Source: Rhodothermia bacterium (lineage in GTDB: Bacteria > Bacteroidota > Rhodothermia > Balneolales > Balneolaceae). Taken from it: a stretch of 64,000 nt of DNA. Where the stretch lies: NCBI GenBank assembly GCA_030427885.1, contig JAUICM010000003.1:186001-250000 (forward strand). Direction: 5' to 3'. Positions 1-8,784 of this stretch are shown piece by piece. Under the pieces are notes generated by a model. It worked only from the letters and a program-made list of their open reading frames with translations, made no database searches and was not told the DNA's origin. The translations under genes and the position numbers were made by a program. Numbering within the stretch: the stretch's first letter is position 1; each line of letters starts with the position of its first letter.

Positions 1-458
1 TTATTTGTGAGAGAATTGCGGTAGATCGTCTGTGATGAGGTCCATTCCACCAGAAGCTTTCCATTAAAACTCCAAACCTGTCCAAAATCCTTTATAAAAT
101 CAGCATCCATTCCCAACTGCCTGTTAGGATGCCAAAATCTCAAGCGTTGAATGTACCCATCTCTGAACACTGCTTCCACGTTATACACATCCCAATCGTA
201 AGTTCGTATATAGCCTGAATAAGGTTGCTTATCTTTTTTGTAAACCAAACGAAGTCCGGGATCCTGAACTTCATAGTAAGTTGCCCCGTTTGCGTTTGTA
301 CGTTTGATAAACAGCTGTGCCGGGATCACCCCTTGTACTTTATCCAAAAAAGTAAGTTCGGGGTATTCCTTAAGAAAAAAATACGCTCCTGTGGTTCTTT
401 CTTTGCACGCTGAAACCAGAGTACCGATTAAAAGAACCCCAAGAACAAACCGCTTCAT
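1..458 (-). CDS. Lipoprotein with MORN/YwqK-like repeats, C-terminus cut off by window edge
   Basis: The reading frame opens at an ATG whose A is shared with the stop codon of the upstream cyclophilin gene (TGATG), so the two are probably translationally coupled. It stays open to the window edge; the TAA seen at the very end is out of frame, so the protein is longer than the 152 residues visible. It starts with a lipoprotein signal (MKRFVLGVLLIGTLVSAC, lipobox VSAC). The later part has short tracts such as YSGYIRTYD and GYIQRLRFWHPNRQLG that resemble the repeated Y-x-G / G-x-W/F pattern of MORN-variant and YwqK-type proteins. The role is unknown; it is probably anchored in the periplasm or outer membrane. 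Confidence 0.6.
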   Translation of the reverse strand, partial: MKRFVLGVLLIGTLVSACKERTTGAYFFLKEYPELTFLDKVQGVIPAQLFIKRTNANGATYYEVQDPGLRLVYKKDKQPYSGYIRTYDWDVYNVEAVFRDGYIQRLRFWHPNRQLGMDADFIKDFGQVWSFNGKLLVEWTSSQTIYRNSLTN

Positions 459-1333
459 CAGTTGTAATTATATCCGAATTTCTCCGCTATCACATCCCGA
501 TCCATTTCTTCTACGGTCATGGTCATAGGTACCGCAGATACCGGCCGGTCGGCCTGACCCGTTTCTACTGCTGCTATTTTATCTAACACATCCAGTCCCT
601 GGATCACCTCACCAAACACTGTGTAATTGTTATCAAGAAAGGGTGTCCCTCCCAGAGTAGAATATATTTTTCTCTGTTCCGGAGAATATACTCTCGGGAT
701 ATAATCACTGAGCGTTTCCTCTTCAACTTCTTTCAAAATTGATTCTACACTGTCAATTCTGCCTGCTGATTGATTGCGTCTTAAAGCTTCGAGCACATCC
801 TTATTCTCCGGGGCCTGGATGTAGTCCCTCATAATGAGCTGCTTGGCGTTTTGATTCTGACCTTCCTGAATCTGATCGAGTTCCAGAGAACTAACCGGTT
901 TCCCCTGAACTATATAAAATTGTGAGCCACTGGATCGTCTTTCCGGGTTTTGCTGATCTCCAAGCCTGGCTGCCGCAAGGGCTCCCTTTTTGTGAATAAG
1001 ATCTGAATTAAACTCCGCTTCCTGTGTATATCCCGGGCCACCCTGGCCATCATTAAATGGAATATTATCCTTTGAATTCGGATCACCGCCCTGGATCATG
1101 AATTCCGGGATCACACGGTGAAATGTTGTACTGTCATAGAAGCCCACATCTACCAGTTTTAAAAAATTCGCTTTATGTATTGGAGTTTCATCATAAAGAA
1201 CTACATACATGTCACCATAATCGGTACTGATCTTTACTATTTTATCGGTTTGGGGAGCTTGCCCTTCACTTTGCTGTTTGCTGCAAGCCGCGGTTGTTAG
1301 AAGTGCGAAAATCAAGATGAGAGATCTTTTCAT
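458..1333 (-). CDS. Periplasmic cyclophilin-type peptidyl-prolyl isomerase lipoprotein
   Basis: This protein should catalyse cis-trans isomerisation of prolyl bonds in exported proteins. It has a lipoprotein signal (MKRSLILIFALLTTAAC). A cyclophilin core follows, with the signature TTFHRVIPEFMIQGGDP and the later GSQFYIV, covering the catalytic Arg and the Phe/Met/Gln pocket. The fold appears to be split: between GSQFYIVQGKP and the final FGEVIQGLDVLDKI strand there are roughly 70 residues of charged, probably helical insert. At 291 residues it is longer than a minimal cyclophilin of about 165. It heads a two-gene unit with the lipoprotein downstream. Confidence 0.9.
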   Translation of the reverse strand: MKRSLILIFALLTTAACSKQQSEGQAPQTDKIVKISTDYGDMYVVLYDETPIHKANFLKLVDVGFYDSTTFHRVIPEFMIQGGDPNSKDNIPFNDGQGGPGYTQEAEFNSDLIHKKGALAAARLGDQQNPERRSSGSQFYIVQGKPVSSLELDQIQEGQNQNAKQLIMRDYIQAPENKDVLEALRRNQSAGRIDSVESILKEVEEETLSDYIPRVYSPEQRKIYSTLGGTPFLDNNYTVFGEVIQGLDVLDKIAAVETGQADRPVSAVPMTMTVEEMDRDVIAEKFGYNYN

Positions 1334-1425
1334 CTGCTTAATGTGATTTTAATATTTTATTATTCATTTTTGGAAGGCAATAGTACAAAATCATTGCCCT
1401 TTACACTAAAACAAAATACACCGAA

Positions 1426-1824
1426 ATGCATATCGATCATATTGGAATTGCCGTAAAAGACCTTGAAAGTGCGATCAAAACATATGAGACTATTCTGAAT
1501 TCACCATGCAGCAAACGAGAGCTGGTATCTTCCGAAAAAGTTGAAACAGCTTTTTTCAATACCGGTGAGTCTAAAGTAGAATTATTAGGAGCTACTGAAC
1601 CAGACTCTGTAATTGCAAAATACGTTGAGAAAAAGGGAGAAGGTCTTCATCATGTTGCATTCGAGGTAAAAGACATCCATGCTGAACTGGACCGCCTCAG
1701 AGGTGAAGGATTCACAATTCTAAATGAACAGCCAAAACAAGGTGCCGATAATAAGCTTGTGGCCTTTATTCATCCCAAGGATAATAATGGAGTTCTGGTC
1801 GAATTATGCCAGACTCAACCCTGA
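1426..1824 (+). CDS. mce: Methylmalonyl-CoA epimerase
   Basis: It interconverts the R and S forms of methylmalonyl-CoA in the propionate/succinyl-CoA pathway. The 132 residues make two VOC beta-alpha-beta modules, the normal family length. The metal ligands expected for the family can be placed at His5 (HIDHIGIAV), Glu52 (KVELLGA), His75/His76 (GLHHVAFEV) and Glu126 (VLVELCQ). The start ATG immediately precedes the conserved first strand, so no other start is plausible. It is convergent with the Wzi-like gene, with two bases between stops. No mutase gene is seen in the window. Confidence 0.93.
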   Translation: MHIDHIGIAVKDLESAIKTYETILNSPCSKRELVSSEKVETAFFNTGESKVELLGATEPDSVIAKYVEKKGEGLHHVAFEVKDIHAELDRLRGEGFTILNEQPKQGADNKLVAFIHPKDNNGVLVELCQTQP

Positions 1825-1826
1825 GA

Positions 1827-3380
1827 TCAGAAATGATATCTCAAGGTTAGATATGAATGTACATTATGAAGTACAGTGTCGTCATCGAAAAGATAGTTAT
1901 CCCGATTTGCGTATGAAGAACTTATGGTATAGGAGATCTTTGCGAAAGAACCCGAAAATTTAAGCCCTACCTGATGTTCTATATCCTGAGGTGTTGCCTC
2001 TGTCGGATCTGTAAAGTGAGAATAGAAGTAATCATCGTTGTAGCGTGAACGTTGATATTCGATCATAAGCTGATAAATATCCCAACCGTATGATATTGTG
2101 ATCATATCGCCCTGACTTCCCGGCCCTATCGAAGCCCCGATAACCTGGCCATTATTTGTATAACCCTGTTTATTGATATAGTGAGTATACAAACTCCCCG
2201 GATTAGAAATATTCGTCTCCCAGGTTGCCAATTCACTATGCTCAATAGTAACCAACATATATCTCTTCTTGCTCATCTCGAACTTCTTATTCATGCCAAT
2301 CATATAACCTGCATTAGTTTCCGGCTGTTCTAACAACTGGACTATTCCTCCGGCATAATCACCTCGAAATAGTTCCAGATAAAAAGATAGGTCCTTTGCA
2401 CTGGTTTCCCACTTCATACTTCCGGAAATAATCTGATCGTAGATATCATTTACAAAGGATCCATCTGGTTGATTTCTTCTCTTATCATCAAAAAATCCTT
2501 TAAACAAAACCACACTGCCTGTTTTAAACGCATTACTCAAATACCTGTTTTGAGCATAAAACACTCTATTAAATCCAACTGATAGCCCTTCAAAAAAGCT
2601 AGGTTGATAACCCAAACTAAGACCTGTAAAATATCGCCAGTCATCATCAGGATCATTGTTGAAATAATCAGACTCCCGGAGTAACCCCCAAAAAATATTG
2701 ACCTCAAAATCACCGACCTTTGATTTTAGCGGCTTTGAAGTGCCAATTCTAAGGTGTGGGAATCCAGGAGCATTAGTACTCATTATTATCGGGTTATACA
2801 ATGCTGGACCCCATCTCATGTTCTGGGAGGAAAGAGCCACCTCGAATCTATTCAGATTCATATTTAACTCACTTTGCCCCAGAGAGAAAATATATAGTGG
2901 GTCATCCCCATATCGCGAAACCAGATCTATGCCTGTTGTATAAGGATTCTGATATTCCGGTCTCGTATTTAGATTACCTCCTGTATAGAACGCTCTGTTT
3001 TCAGAGTAATGAACGATTGGATTTATTACATAAGTAAGTCGACCAATCGTACCTGAAAATCCAAACCCAAATGTTGTATTCAAGCCCCTGCCTCCCCAGG
3101 CCGGACCATCATTTATACTTTTGGCGTATCGGGTATTATAAAGCGTATTAAGGTATATGGGAAGTACATTCAATGCTCCCTTCACGCTATCCCTGCAAGC
3201 TATGGAAGGAAAGAAATTGATATTCTCAGCGTAGCAAGTCCCATTATAATTAGTTGCCAGATCCGTTTGATCATATATGATTGTCTGGGCTTTTGGATGA
3301 TTGGTAAGAAAACACCCGAGAAATAATACCAACAGAGTAACTTTAGACCCTTTAATTGTATTTACTCGCAAAAAGTGCAT
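1827..3380 (-). CDS. Wzi-like capsule assembly outer-membrane protein, copy 2
   Basis: The 517 residues begin with a membrane-anchor/signal segment and continue as a beta-rich protein ending in aromatic YLTLRYHF, typical of an outer-membrane barrel. The central tract NDGPAWGGRGLN followed by GFGFSG and YVINPIVHYSENRAFY matches the pattern of Wzi-type capsule assembly proteins, which bind surface polysaccharide at the outer membrane. It is a close paralogue of the gene directly upstream; stop and start overlap by one base (TGATG). Its place at the end of a glycosyltransferase-nucleotidyltransferase-Stealth run fits a surface glycan role. The family call is by eye. Confidence 0.72.
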   Translation of the reverse strand: MHFLRVNTIKGSKVTLLVLFLGCFLTNHPKAQTIIYDQTDLATNYNGTCYAENINFFPSIACRDSVKGALNVLPIYLNTLYNTRYAKSINDGPAWGGRGLNTTFGFGFSGTIGRLTYVINPIVHYSENRAFYTGGNLNTRPEYQNPYTTGIDLVSRYGDDPLYIFSLGQSELNMNLNRFEVALSSQNMRWGPALYNPIIMSTNAPGFPHLRIGTSKPLKSKVGDFEVNIFWGLLRESDYFNNDPDDDWRYFTGLSLGYQPSFFEGLSVGFNRVFYAQNRYLSNAFKTGSVVLFKGFFDDKRRNQPDGSFVNDIYDQIISGSMKWETSAKDLSFYLELFRGDYAGGIVQLLEQPETNAGYMIGMNKKFEMSKKRYMLVTIEHSELATWETNISNPGSLYTHYINKQGYTNNGQVIGASIGPGSQGDMITISYGWDIYQLMIEYQRSRYNDDYFYSHFTDPTEATPQDIEHQVGLKFSGSFAKISYTISSSYANRDNYLFDDDTVLHNVHSYLTLRYHF

Positions 3381-4924
3381 CAGAAATGATATCTCAATGT
3401 AATATACGAATGGACATTTTGGAAAATAGTATCATCATCAAAAAGATAGTTATCCCTGTGTGCATAGCTTGAACTGATCGTGTATTCAATATTCGAAAAC
3501 CAACCTGAGTATTTCAACCCAACCTGGTGTTCAATATCCTGAGGTGTAGGGCCACTTCTGTCAGTAAATGTAACATAAAAGTAATCGTCATTATATCTGG
3601 CCCTTTGGTACTCCAACATCAGAAAGTTCTTCTTCCAGAAATAGGTAAGGGTAGCCATATCACCCTGGCTTCCCGGCCCAATAAATGCCCCTAACACCTG
3701 CCCATAATTTGTGTATCCTTGTTTATTTATGCTATGGGTATAAACCGTAGGAGCAAACTGGTAACTTGTTTCCCATGTAGCGAGCTCATTATGTTCATAA
3801 GTGAACACCATTGACCTCTCTTTCTTCATTTTAAACTTCTTGTAAATACCATACACATAACCGGCGTTTGCTTCTGGCTGCTCTAATAAGAGCACTATCC
3901 CACTGGCAAAATCGCCCCTGAATATTTCCATATAAATCCGAAAGTCATCTTTCTCATTTTTCCACTGCAGAGTTCCTGAAATTATTTGGTCATAAATGTC
4001 ATTGGTTACTCTTCCTGCTGCATTCAGCTTTCTGGTTTCATCAAAGAAGCCTTTTGTAAATAATACTGTTCCGCTTTTAAAAATATTAGTTACATATCTG
4101 TTTTGGGCGTGAAATACTCTGTTAACTCCAATTGAAAAACCGTCCCAGAAACTTGGTGCATAACCAAGACTCATCCCAGTGAAATATCTCCAATTATCAT
4201 CGGGATCTTCATTGAAATAATCAGATTCACGAAGCCCCCCCCAAAACACATTGATCTCAAAATCACCAATTTTTGAGCGCAGTGGTCTTGTAGTTCCTAT
4301 CCTGAAATGTGGGATCCCAGGGGCATTGGTGCTCATGATCACCGGATTATATAAAGCAGGGCCCCAACGCATATTTTGGGTAGAAAGTGAGAACTCAACC
4401 CTATCCAGTTCGAACTTTATTTCACTTTGTCCCGGAGCAATTACAAAATATGGCTCGTCTCCATATCTGGATACCAGATCTATCCTATCTCTGTAATATG
4501 GGTACTGATATTCAGGGCTCGAGGTCAGATCACCACCGGTATAAAAAGCTTTGTTTTCTGAGTAATGAATGATCGGATTGATCACATAGCTAAACCTTCC
4601 AACTCTGCCCGAGAATCCAAACCCTAAAGTGGTATTGAATCCTCTTCCTCCCCAGGCCGGACCATCATTCAGGCTTTTAGCGTACCGTGTGTTATATAAG
4701 TTGTTCGAGTATACCGGAAGGAGATTAAATGTACCTTTTATGCTATCTGAACATGCTATTGAGGGAAAGAAGTTGATATTCTCATCATAGCATCCACTTT
4801 GGTAATTCTTGAAAATATCCGTCTGATCATAAATTATAGTCTGCGCCTGAATTGACCGCGTGATCAGGATAAATACGATCAGTTGAAAAACAACTCTTAG
4901 GTTAAATGTTTTACTCTCGGACAT
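3380..4924 (-). CDS. Wzi-like capsule assembly outer-membrane protein, copy 1
   Basis: This 514-residue protein has an N-terminal signal segment (VVFQLIVFILITRSIQAQ, cleavage expected after AQA/AQ) and then a beta-barrel sequence almost colinear with the next gene. Shared blocks include TIIYDQTD, NINFFPSIAC, NDGPAWGGRG, SALYN-type MRWGPALYNP, MSTNAPG, FWGGLRESDYFN and the end TLRYHF. Two cysteines in the first 60 mature residues are conserved in both copies and could form a disulfide. It is inferred to hold or organise a surface polysaccharide. The 74-base gap to the Stealth gene upstream may carry its own signal or simply be an operon spacer. Confidence 0.72.
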   Translation of the reverse strand: MSESKTFNLRVVFQLIVFILITRSIQAQTIIYDQTDIFKNYQSGCYDENINFFPSIACSDSIKGTFNLLPVYSNNLYNTRYAKSLNDGPAWGGRGFNTTLGFGFSGRVGRFSYVINPIIHYSENKAFYTGGDLTSSPEYQYPYYRDRIDLVSRYGDEPYFVIAPGQSEIKFELDRVEFSLSTQNMRWGPALYNPVIMSTNAPGIPHFRIGTTRPLRSKIGDFEINVFWGGLRESDYFNEDPDDNWRYFTGMSLGYAPSFWDGFSIGVNRVFHAQNRYVTNIFKSGTVLFTKGFFDETRKLNAAGRVTNDIYDQIISGTLQWKNEKDDFRIYMEIFRGDFASGIVLLLEQPEANAGYVYGIYKKFKMKKERSMVFTYEHNELATWETSYQFAPTVYTHSINKQGYTNYGQVLGAFIGPGSQGDMATLTYFWKKNFLMLEYQRARYNDDYFYVTFTDRSGPTPQDIEHQVGLKYSGWFSNIEYTISSSYAHRDNYLFDDDTIFQNVHSYITLRYHF

Positions 4925-4998
4925 AGAAGGATAGATGATATTTGTATTCTTACATCTTAAAGGTATGAAATCTTAGCTTATCAGAATTGAATAATCCT

Positions 4999-5892
4999 TT
5001 AAGTAGTTTCAAAGCCAGAAGGCTCGGGATATTTATCTTCCAAAAACTTTTTGATCAGCTTAACTACCTCTGAATCAGGATGATCGCCCAGGTCATCATT
5101 CATGCAATAGTAATCGGGACTCCATTCTTGCATAGCCTGAACAAATTTTTGCTGCTTCCTGAGATTTTTTGTGATCTTATGAAATCGAAATAACCTGTTA
5201 AGCTCCCATATTTTTACTGGATCTGATTTATCTCTATGGTACTTTAGCATGTAATACCGGTACAATTTTATTGGACAGATATTACGGTCATCCCTGAACC
5301 GGCTTTTTCTTGTTTGCTCAACTTCATCCGGAAATAGTTCATATGCTTCTTTCCAAAACTTCTTATTGATCAAAGTAGGTTGATGTTCAATAATACCCAT
5401 TCCGAAGATATCCTGAAATCCATCGTAAATACGCCATCTGAGGTTTTCCCCAAATAAAGTATTAAAGATCCGATACTTCCCATTCCGATAAAATGAGTCT
5501 ATGCTGATACGATTCCCAAAAAGAAAATCATCACACAGGTAAATAAAATTTTCTGAAATTCCCGGGATCCGGTGCAGAAAACTTTCGATCACATTTGAGT
5601 TAAATGTTGGGAGGTATTCTTCAGGGATAACCTGATCATGGTGAACTATTTCCAGTTGAGGATGATCGATATTGAGCCACTCGGGAACCTGGGGACGTGC
5701 TGTGAGTACATACACCTTATTGAAGGAATTAAAATACATTTCCAGTGACCTAAAACTATACTTCAGCATATTAAAGCCATCACGATAGCGCTCCGGATTC
5801 AGGTCTTTTTTTACCTTCGCATATTTATTCAAAATTTCGATATAGTCTGGCTCTCCGCCATCCACCCAGGTATATACGATATCAAACTTCAT
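4999..5892 (-). CDS. Stealth-family sugar-phosphate (phosphotransfer) enzyme
   Basis: The four conserved regions of Stealth proteins are visible in 297 residues: CR1 at the N-terminus (FDIVYTWVDGGEPDY), CR2 (RSLEMYFNSFNKVYVLTARP, then LPTFNSNVIESFLHRIPG and FIYLCDDFLFG), CR3 (QPTLINKKFWKEAYELFP) and a shorter C-terminal block. Known Stealth enzymes transfer hexose-1-phosphate from a nucleotide sugar to a glycan acceptor, with the nucleotide monophosphate leaving. The start codon directly abuts the stop codon of the nucleotidyltransferase gene, which suggests that enzyme makes its donor. An aminoethylphosphonate donor is a possibility here; the usual hexose-phosphate donor is the conservative reading. 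Confidence 0.82.
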   Translation of the reverse strand: MKFDIVYTWVDGGEPDYIEILNKYAKVKKDLNPERYRDGFNMLKYSFRSLEMYFNSFNKVYVLTARPQVPEWLNIDHPQLEIVHHDQVIPEEYLPTFNSNVIESFLHRIPGISENFIYLCDDFLFGNRISIDSFYRNGKYRIFNTLFGENLRWRIYDGFQDIFGMGIIEHQPTLINKKFWKEAYELFPDEVEQTRKSRFRDDRNICPIKLYRYYMLKYHRDKSDPVKIWELNRLFRFHKITKNLRKQQKFVQAMQEWSPDYYCMNDDLGDHPDSEVVKLIKKFLEDKYPEPSGFETT

Positions 5893-6627
5893 CTAATTAG
5901 TACCCTCTTCACTAATTGCTGGAAGCACTTTACTCATGGCATATTCAAGATGTCTCTCGTTATCTATCTCACACCAATTCATATCCTCAAAATGTTCAAT
6001 AAATACCGGCTCTGAAGTTTTTGAATACTCCGCAATCACGGTTTCATAATCTTTACTTAAATCATTGCCCCCATCTTCAACAAACCTTTTATACCGTTGG
6101 ATAAAACCTTCCTTCAGTGCCCATATCCCCGTCATTACCCCTTCCGGACTGCTTTGACCCCTCAACTGTTTTGTCAACCGGGTGAGTACACCTGAATCTG
6201 ACTGGAAGTATACATTATCGTCCAGATCCAGAGGAGCTGAGGTAAGTATCTTGTTCTTTGAACCGCCTTCAAGTCTTGATAGCGCTGCCGGATCATACAA
6301 AATGTCCGACTCCAACAAATAAAACGGCGCTTTTACCCGATCATTGAAAATCAGCAACGTATAGATGCTGGCGTGAACATCATATAAAGGGTTTTCCACG
6401 ATCTCAACTTCATGGTATTTCTGTTCCAGATAACTAAAACTTTCGATCATATGCCCACAGCCAATGAATACTTTGTTTACTCCGGCACCGATCAAAGCCT
6501 TAATAGAGTATTCAATAATTGGCACTCCATTAAGTGGCGTAAGTGGCTTGGGGAATGAATCTCCTGTAACACTTCTTAATCTTGTGCCTTTACCTGCTGC
6601 TAATATAACCGCCGTTTTAATGCTCAT
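5893..6627 (-). CDS. LicC/PntC-like nucleotidyltransferase (candidate CTP:aminoethylphosphonate cytidylyltransferase)
   Basis: The N-terminal pyrophosphorylase motif AVILAAGKGTRLR (residues 6-18) with downstream FPKPLTPLNGVPIIEYSI defines a Rossmann-type NTP transferase of 244 residues. The size and the sequence (ENPLYDVHASIYTLLI, LLESDILYD) resemble phosphocholine/AEP cytidylyltransferases such as LicC and PntC rather than the longer GlmU or RmlA enzymes. PntC enzymes are known to make CMP-AEP in phosphonate clusters. With PEP mutase, decarboxylase and AEP transaminase nearby, CMP-AEP is the favoured product. Inositol phosphate or a sugar phosphate remains possible. It overlaps the upstream glycosyltransferase by 4 bases (ATGA). 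Confidence 0.75.
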   Translation of the reverse strand: MSIKTAVILAAGKGTRLRSVTGDSFPKPLTPLNGVPIIEYSIKALIGAGVNKVFIGCGHMIESFSYLEQKYHEVEIVENPLYDVHASIYTLLIFNDRVKAPFYLLESDILYDPAALSRLEGGSKNKILTSAPLDLDDNVYFQSDSGVLTRLTKQLRGQSSPEGVMTGIWALKEGFIQRYKRFVEDGGNDLSKDYETVIAEYSKTSEPVFIEHFEDMNWCEIDNERHLEYAMSKVLPAISEEGTN

Positions 6628-7763
6628 TGTTTTCTAAGGTACACCTGTTCAATTTGTTTGGTGATATTTTTCCAGTCGTGCTTCTCTGCAATCTCAAATC
6701 CTTTCCGAATCAGGTGATCTGTACTCCGGGGATCAGTCATGTGCTTCTCTATGATCTTGTATAAACCATCTTTGTCGCCCGGTGTTGGGAAATTTTCAAT
6801 TCCATATTCCCGGCCAAGATTCAAATATCCTGAATTTCCATACCCAACCACTTTAACACCCATGGCCATACCCTCAAGCAACACAATCCCGAAACTTTCA
6901 CCATATAGAGAAGGCGCTACCAGTAAACTCGATTGCCCCAGATACTCTGACTTCTCCTCATCGCTGGTATTCGGGTAAAATGAGATATCCTCTAATGAAT
7001 GATCAACTACATACTTTTTTGCCATCCCCATCAGAGGGCCATTCCCTAACACTTTCAGTTCGATCTTTCGGTTAGTATGATTCTGCTTAAGATTTTTATA
7101 GATCTCAAGAATGTCTTTAAGCCCTTTTCGCTCTTCAAAGCGCCCGATAAATATCAGCCTGAAGACATTCTCTTTTTCTGAAGAATCAGATCTTTCAACT
7201 GTTGCATCAATACCATTCGGGATGATCCTGAAGTTATCCGGGCTGTTCTCATCGTTCATTCCCATTGCGGCAGATTGTGTCTTCGATACAGAAATGATCT
7301 CATCGATCTTTGGAAAATAATAGCGAACACCCAGTTTCATTAAATTTGAGCCAATATATTTTCCGATTCCGAAGTCAGGAGGCGTATCATGAAAGGTGGC
7401 TACTTTTTTTACGCTTTTCGGAGCCATATTCAATATCTGAGTAGGCATGAACGGGTTCCAGATCGTATGAAAATGGATCACATCCGGATTGAAATCCTCC
7501 ATAGTCTTTCTGAATATTTTTCTCTCATCTTTATCCATCCGGGTAATATCTATGGAAGTACCCCATATCCCAATTCTTTTTGAATCAGTTACATAATTAA
7601 CCTCACAATCAAACTTTCTTCCAAAGCCTGATTTCTTTAAGCTTGGCGCAACTACCATCACCCGGTGATTTTTCTTAACCAGCTGATTACTTAAATGTGT
7701 AATATGGGTTTGAACTCCTCCGGGGATCGATAAATCGTAAGGACAAACCTGAATGATGTTCAT
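6624..7763 (-). CDS. GT4-family glycosyltransferase, PimA-like
   Basis: It is a retaining GT-B glycosyltransferase of 379 residues. The N-terminal VCPYDLSIPGGVQTHI closely follows the start of phosphatidylinositol mannosyltransferase PimA and relatives, including the glycine-rich loop. The C-terminal half has the donor-site EX7E block (GESFGIVLLEGMAMG). It lacks membrane helices, as usual for a cytosolic enzyme acting at the membrane face. It leads a minus-strand run with the nucleotidyltransferase, Stealth and Wzi-like genes. Only 20 bases separate its start from the divergent PLD-like gene. The acceptor could be a lipid or a glycan; sequence alone does not decide. Confidence 0.88.
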   Translation of the reverse strand: MNIIQVCPYDLSIPGGVQTHITHLSNQLVKKNHRVMVVAPSLKKSGFGRKFDCEVNYVTDSKRIGIWGTSIDITRMDKDERKIFRKTMEDFNPDVIHFHTIWNPFMPTQILNMAPKSVKKVATFHDTPPDFGIGKYIGSNLMKLGVRYYFPKIDEIISVSKTQSAAMGMNDENSPDNFRIIPNGIDATVERSDSSEKENVFRLIFIGRFEERKGLKDILEIYKNLKQNHTNRKIELKVLGNGPLMGMAKKYVVDHSLEDISFYPNTSDEEKSEYLGQSSLLVAPSLYGESFGIVLLEGMAMGVKVVGYGNSGYLNLGREYGIENFPTPGDKDGLYKIIEKHMTDPRSTDHLIRKGFEIAEKHDWKNITKQIEQVYLRKQ

Positions 7764-7783
7764 ATTAATAGCGCAACGCTTAT

Positions 7784-8776
7784 ATGTCTGAGAATTCTAC
7801 TTTTGATAGCACCACAATTTTTGCGGATAGCGGAAGTTTTTTCGAACAACTCTCGATCGATGTTCAAAATGCACGTAATTCCGTTGCAATTCAGTGCATG
7901 AGTTTTGAAGCCGACCAGGTTGGGTGCAAACTTATCGAATTGCTCGAAAGTAAACCAAACATTGAACGTACTTTATTGATCGATAGTTATTCGCGTTTTG
8001 TAGTGAATGATACTTTTCTGGTAAGTCCTTGGGGCCTGTTTAATAAAAACGGAGCGTTAAAAGAGCGGCTGGCTCTCAAGCCTCTTCTCAAAAAAGCATC
8101 TGATTCTGGTGTACGGATCAGGTTCACCAATCCGATGGGATGGTTCTTGCGAAAATACCCGGCAAGAAATCATAAGAAACTGGTTCTGATCGATGACGAT
8201 ATTTCATATCTGGGCGGGATGAACTTTACGGAGCATAATTTCAAGTGGTCAGATCTTATGTTCCGCCACCAAGACAGCGCCACAAATTCTGCACTGAACA
8301 AATCTTTCCATTCAGATCTGGATGGGTCTCCCACTGATCCGGTCATAGATATTGATCCCCGCAAAAGGCTTTATATCCTGAACGGAAGAAAAACGAAACC
8401 TGCATTTCAGAAGATACTCTCGGCCATTAAAAAAGCTAAAAAGGTAGTCGCCATCTCTCCTTATATTTCTTATCCTGTGCTGGATGCAATTTCAAAGATT
8501 CCGGATAATACCGTGATTCTGCCAAAGCGGAATAATAAAGGCTATGTCAGTTTTCTACATTCCATAAAGAGGTATAACAATATTAATTACTTGTATGCAG
8601 GCGGAGAGATGGTTCACATGAAATTAATTATCCTGGATGATGAAACCGTTTTATACGGCTCTAGCAATTTTGACACCATCAGTTATTTATTTGAGCAGGA
8701 ACTAATTTTGCAAAATTCGGACCCGGAGTTGGTTGGTAAATTGAATCAGGTTGCAACAAACTTAATAAGCCAGTAA
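7784..8776 (+). CDS. Phospholipase D-superfamily protein (cardiolipin synthase-like)
   Basis: Two complete HKD motifs are present: HKKLVLID at about residue 130, followed by GGMNFTEHN, and HMKLIILD at about residue 278, followed by GSSNFD. Two motifs in one 330-residue chain are enough for an active site in this superfamily. There is no obvious membrane anchor, unlike classical cardiolipin synthases. The gene is 8 bases upstream of a CDP-alcohol phosphatidyltransferase, so a role in phospholipid or phosphonolipid head-group exchange is plausible. Whether it hydrolyses or transfers cannot be told from sequence. Confidence 0.87.
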   Translation: MSENSTFDSTTIFADSGSFFEQLSIDVQNARNSVAIQCMSFEADQVGCKLIELLESKPNIERTLLIDSYSRFVVNDTFLVSPWGLFNKNGALKERLALKPLLKKASDSGVRIRFTNPMGWFLRKYPARNHKKLVLIDDDISYLGGMNFTEHNFKWSDLMFRHQDSATNSALNKSFHSDLDGSPTDPVIDIDPRKRLYILNGRKTKPAFQKILSAIKKAKKVVAISPYISYPVLDAISKIPDNTVILPKRNNKGYVSFLHSIKRYNNINYLYAGGEMVHMKLIILDDETVLYGSSNFDTISYLFEQELILQNSDPELVGKLNQVATNLISQ

Positions 8777-8784
8777 TCAAGCAG

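Noticed and set aside
225-413. Plus-strand open frame with hydrophobic start
   Set aside because: It lies antisense to the cut-off lipoprotein gene, which has a signal peptide and a coupled start; the plus-strand frame has no recognisable sequence.
1724-1963. Plus-strand frame overlapping the epimerase end and the Wzi-like end
   Set aside because: It begins inside the epimerase in another frame and runs antisense over the conserved end of the Wzi-like gene.
7784-8776. Phosphonate hydrolase or other C-P cleaving function for the PLD-like protein
   Set aside because: The two HKD motifs define the PLD fold; nothing points to C-P cleavage.
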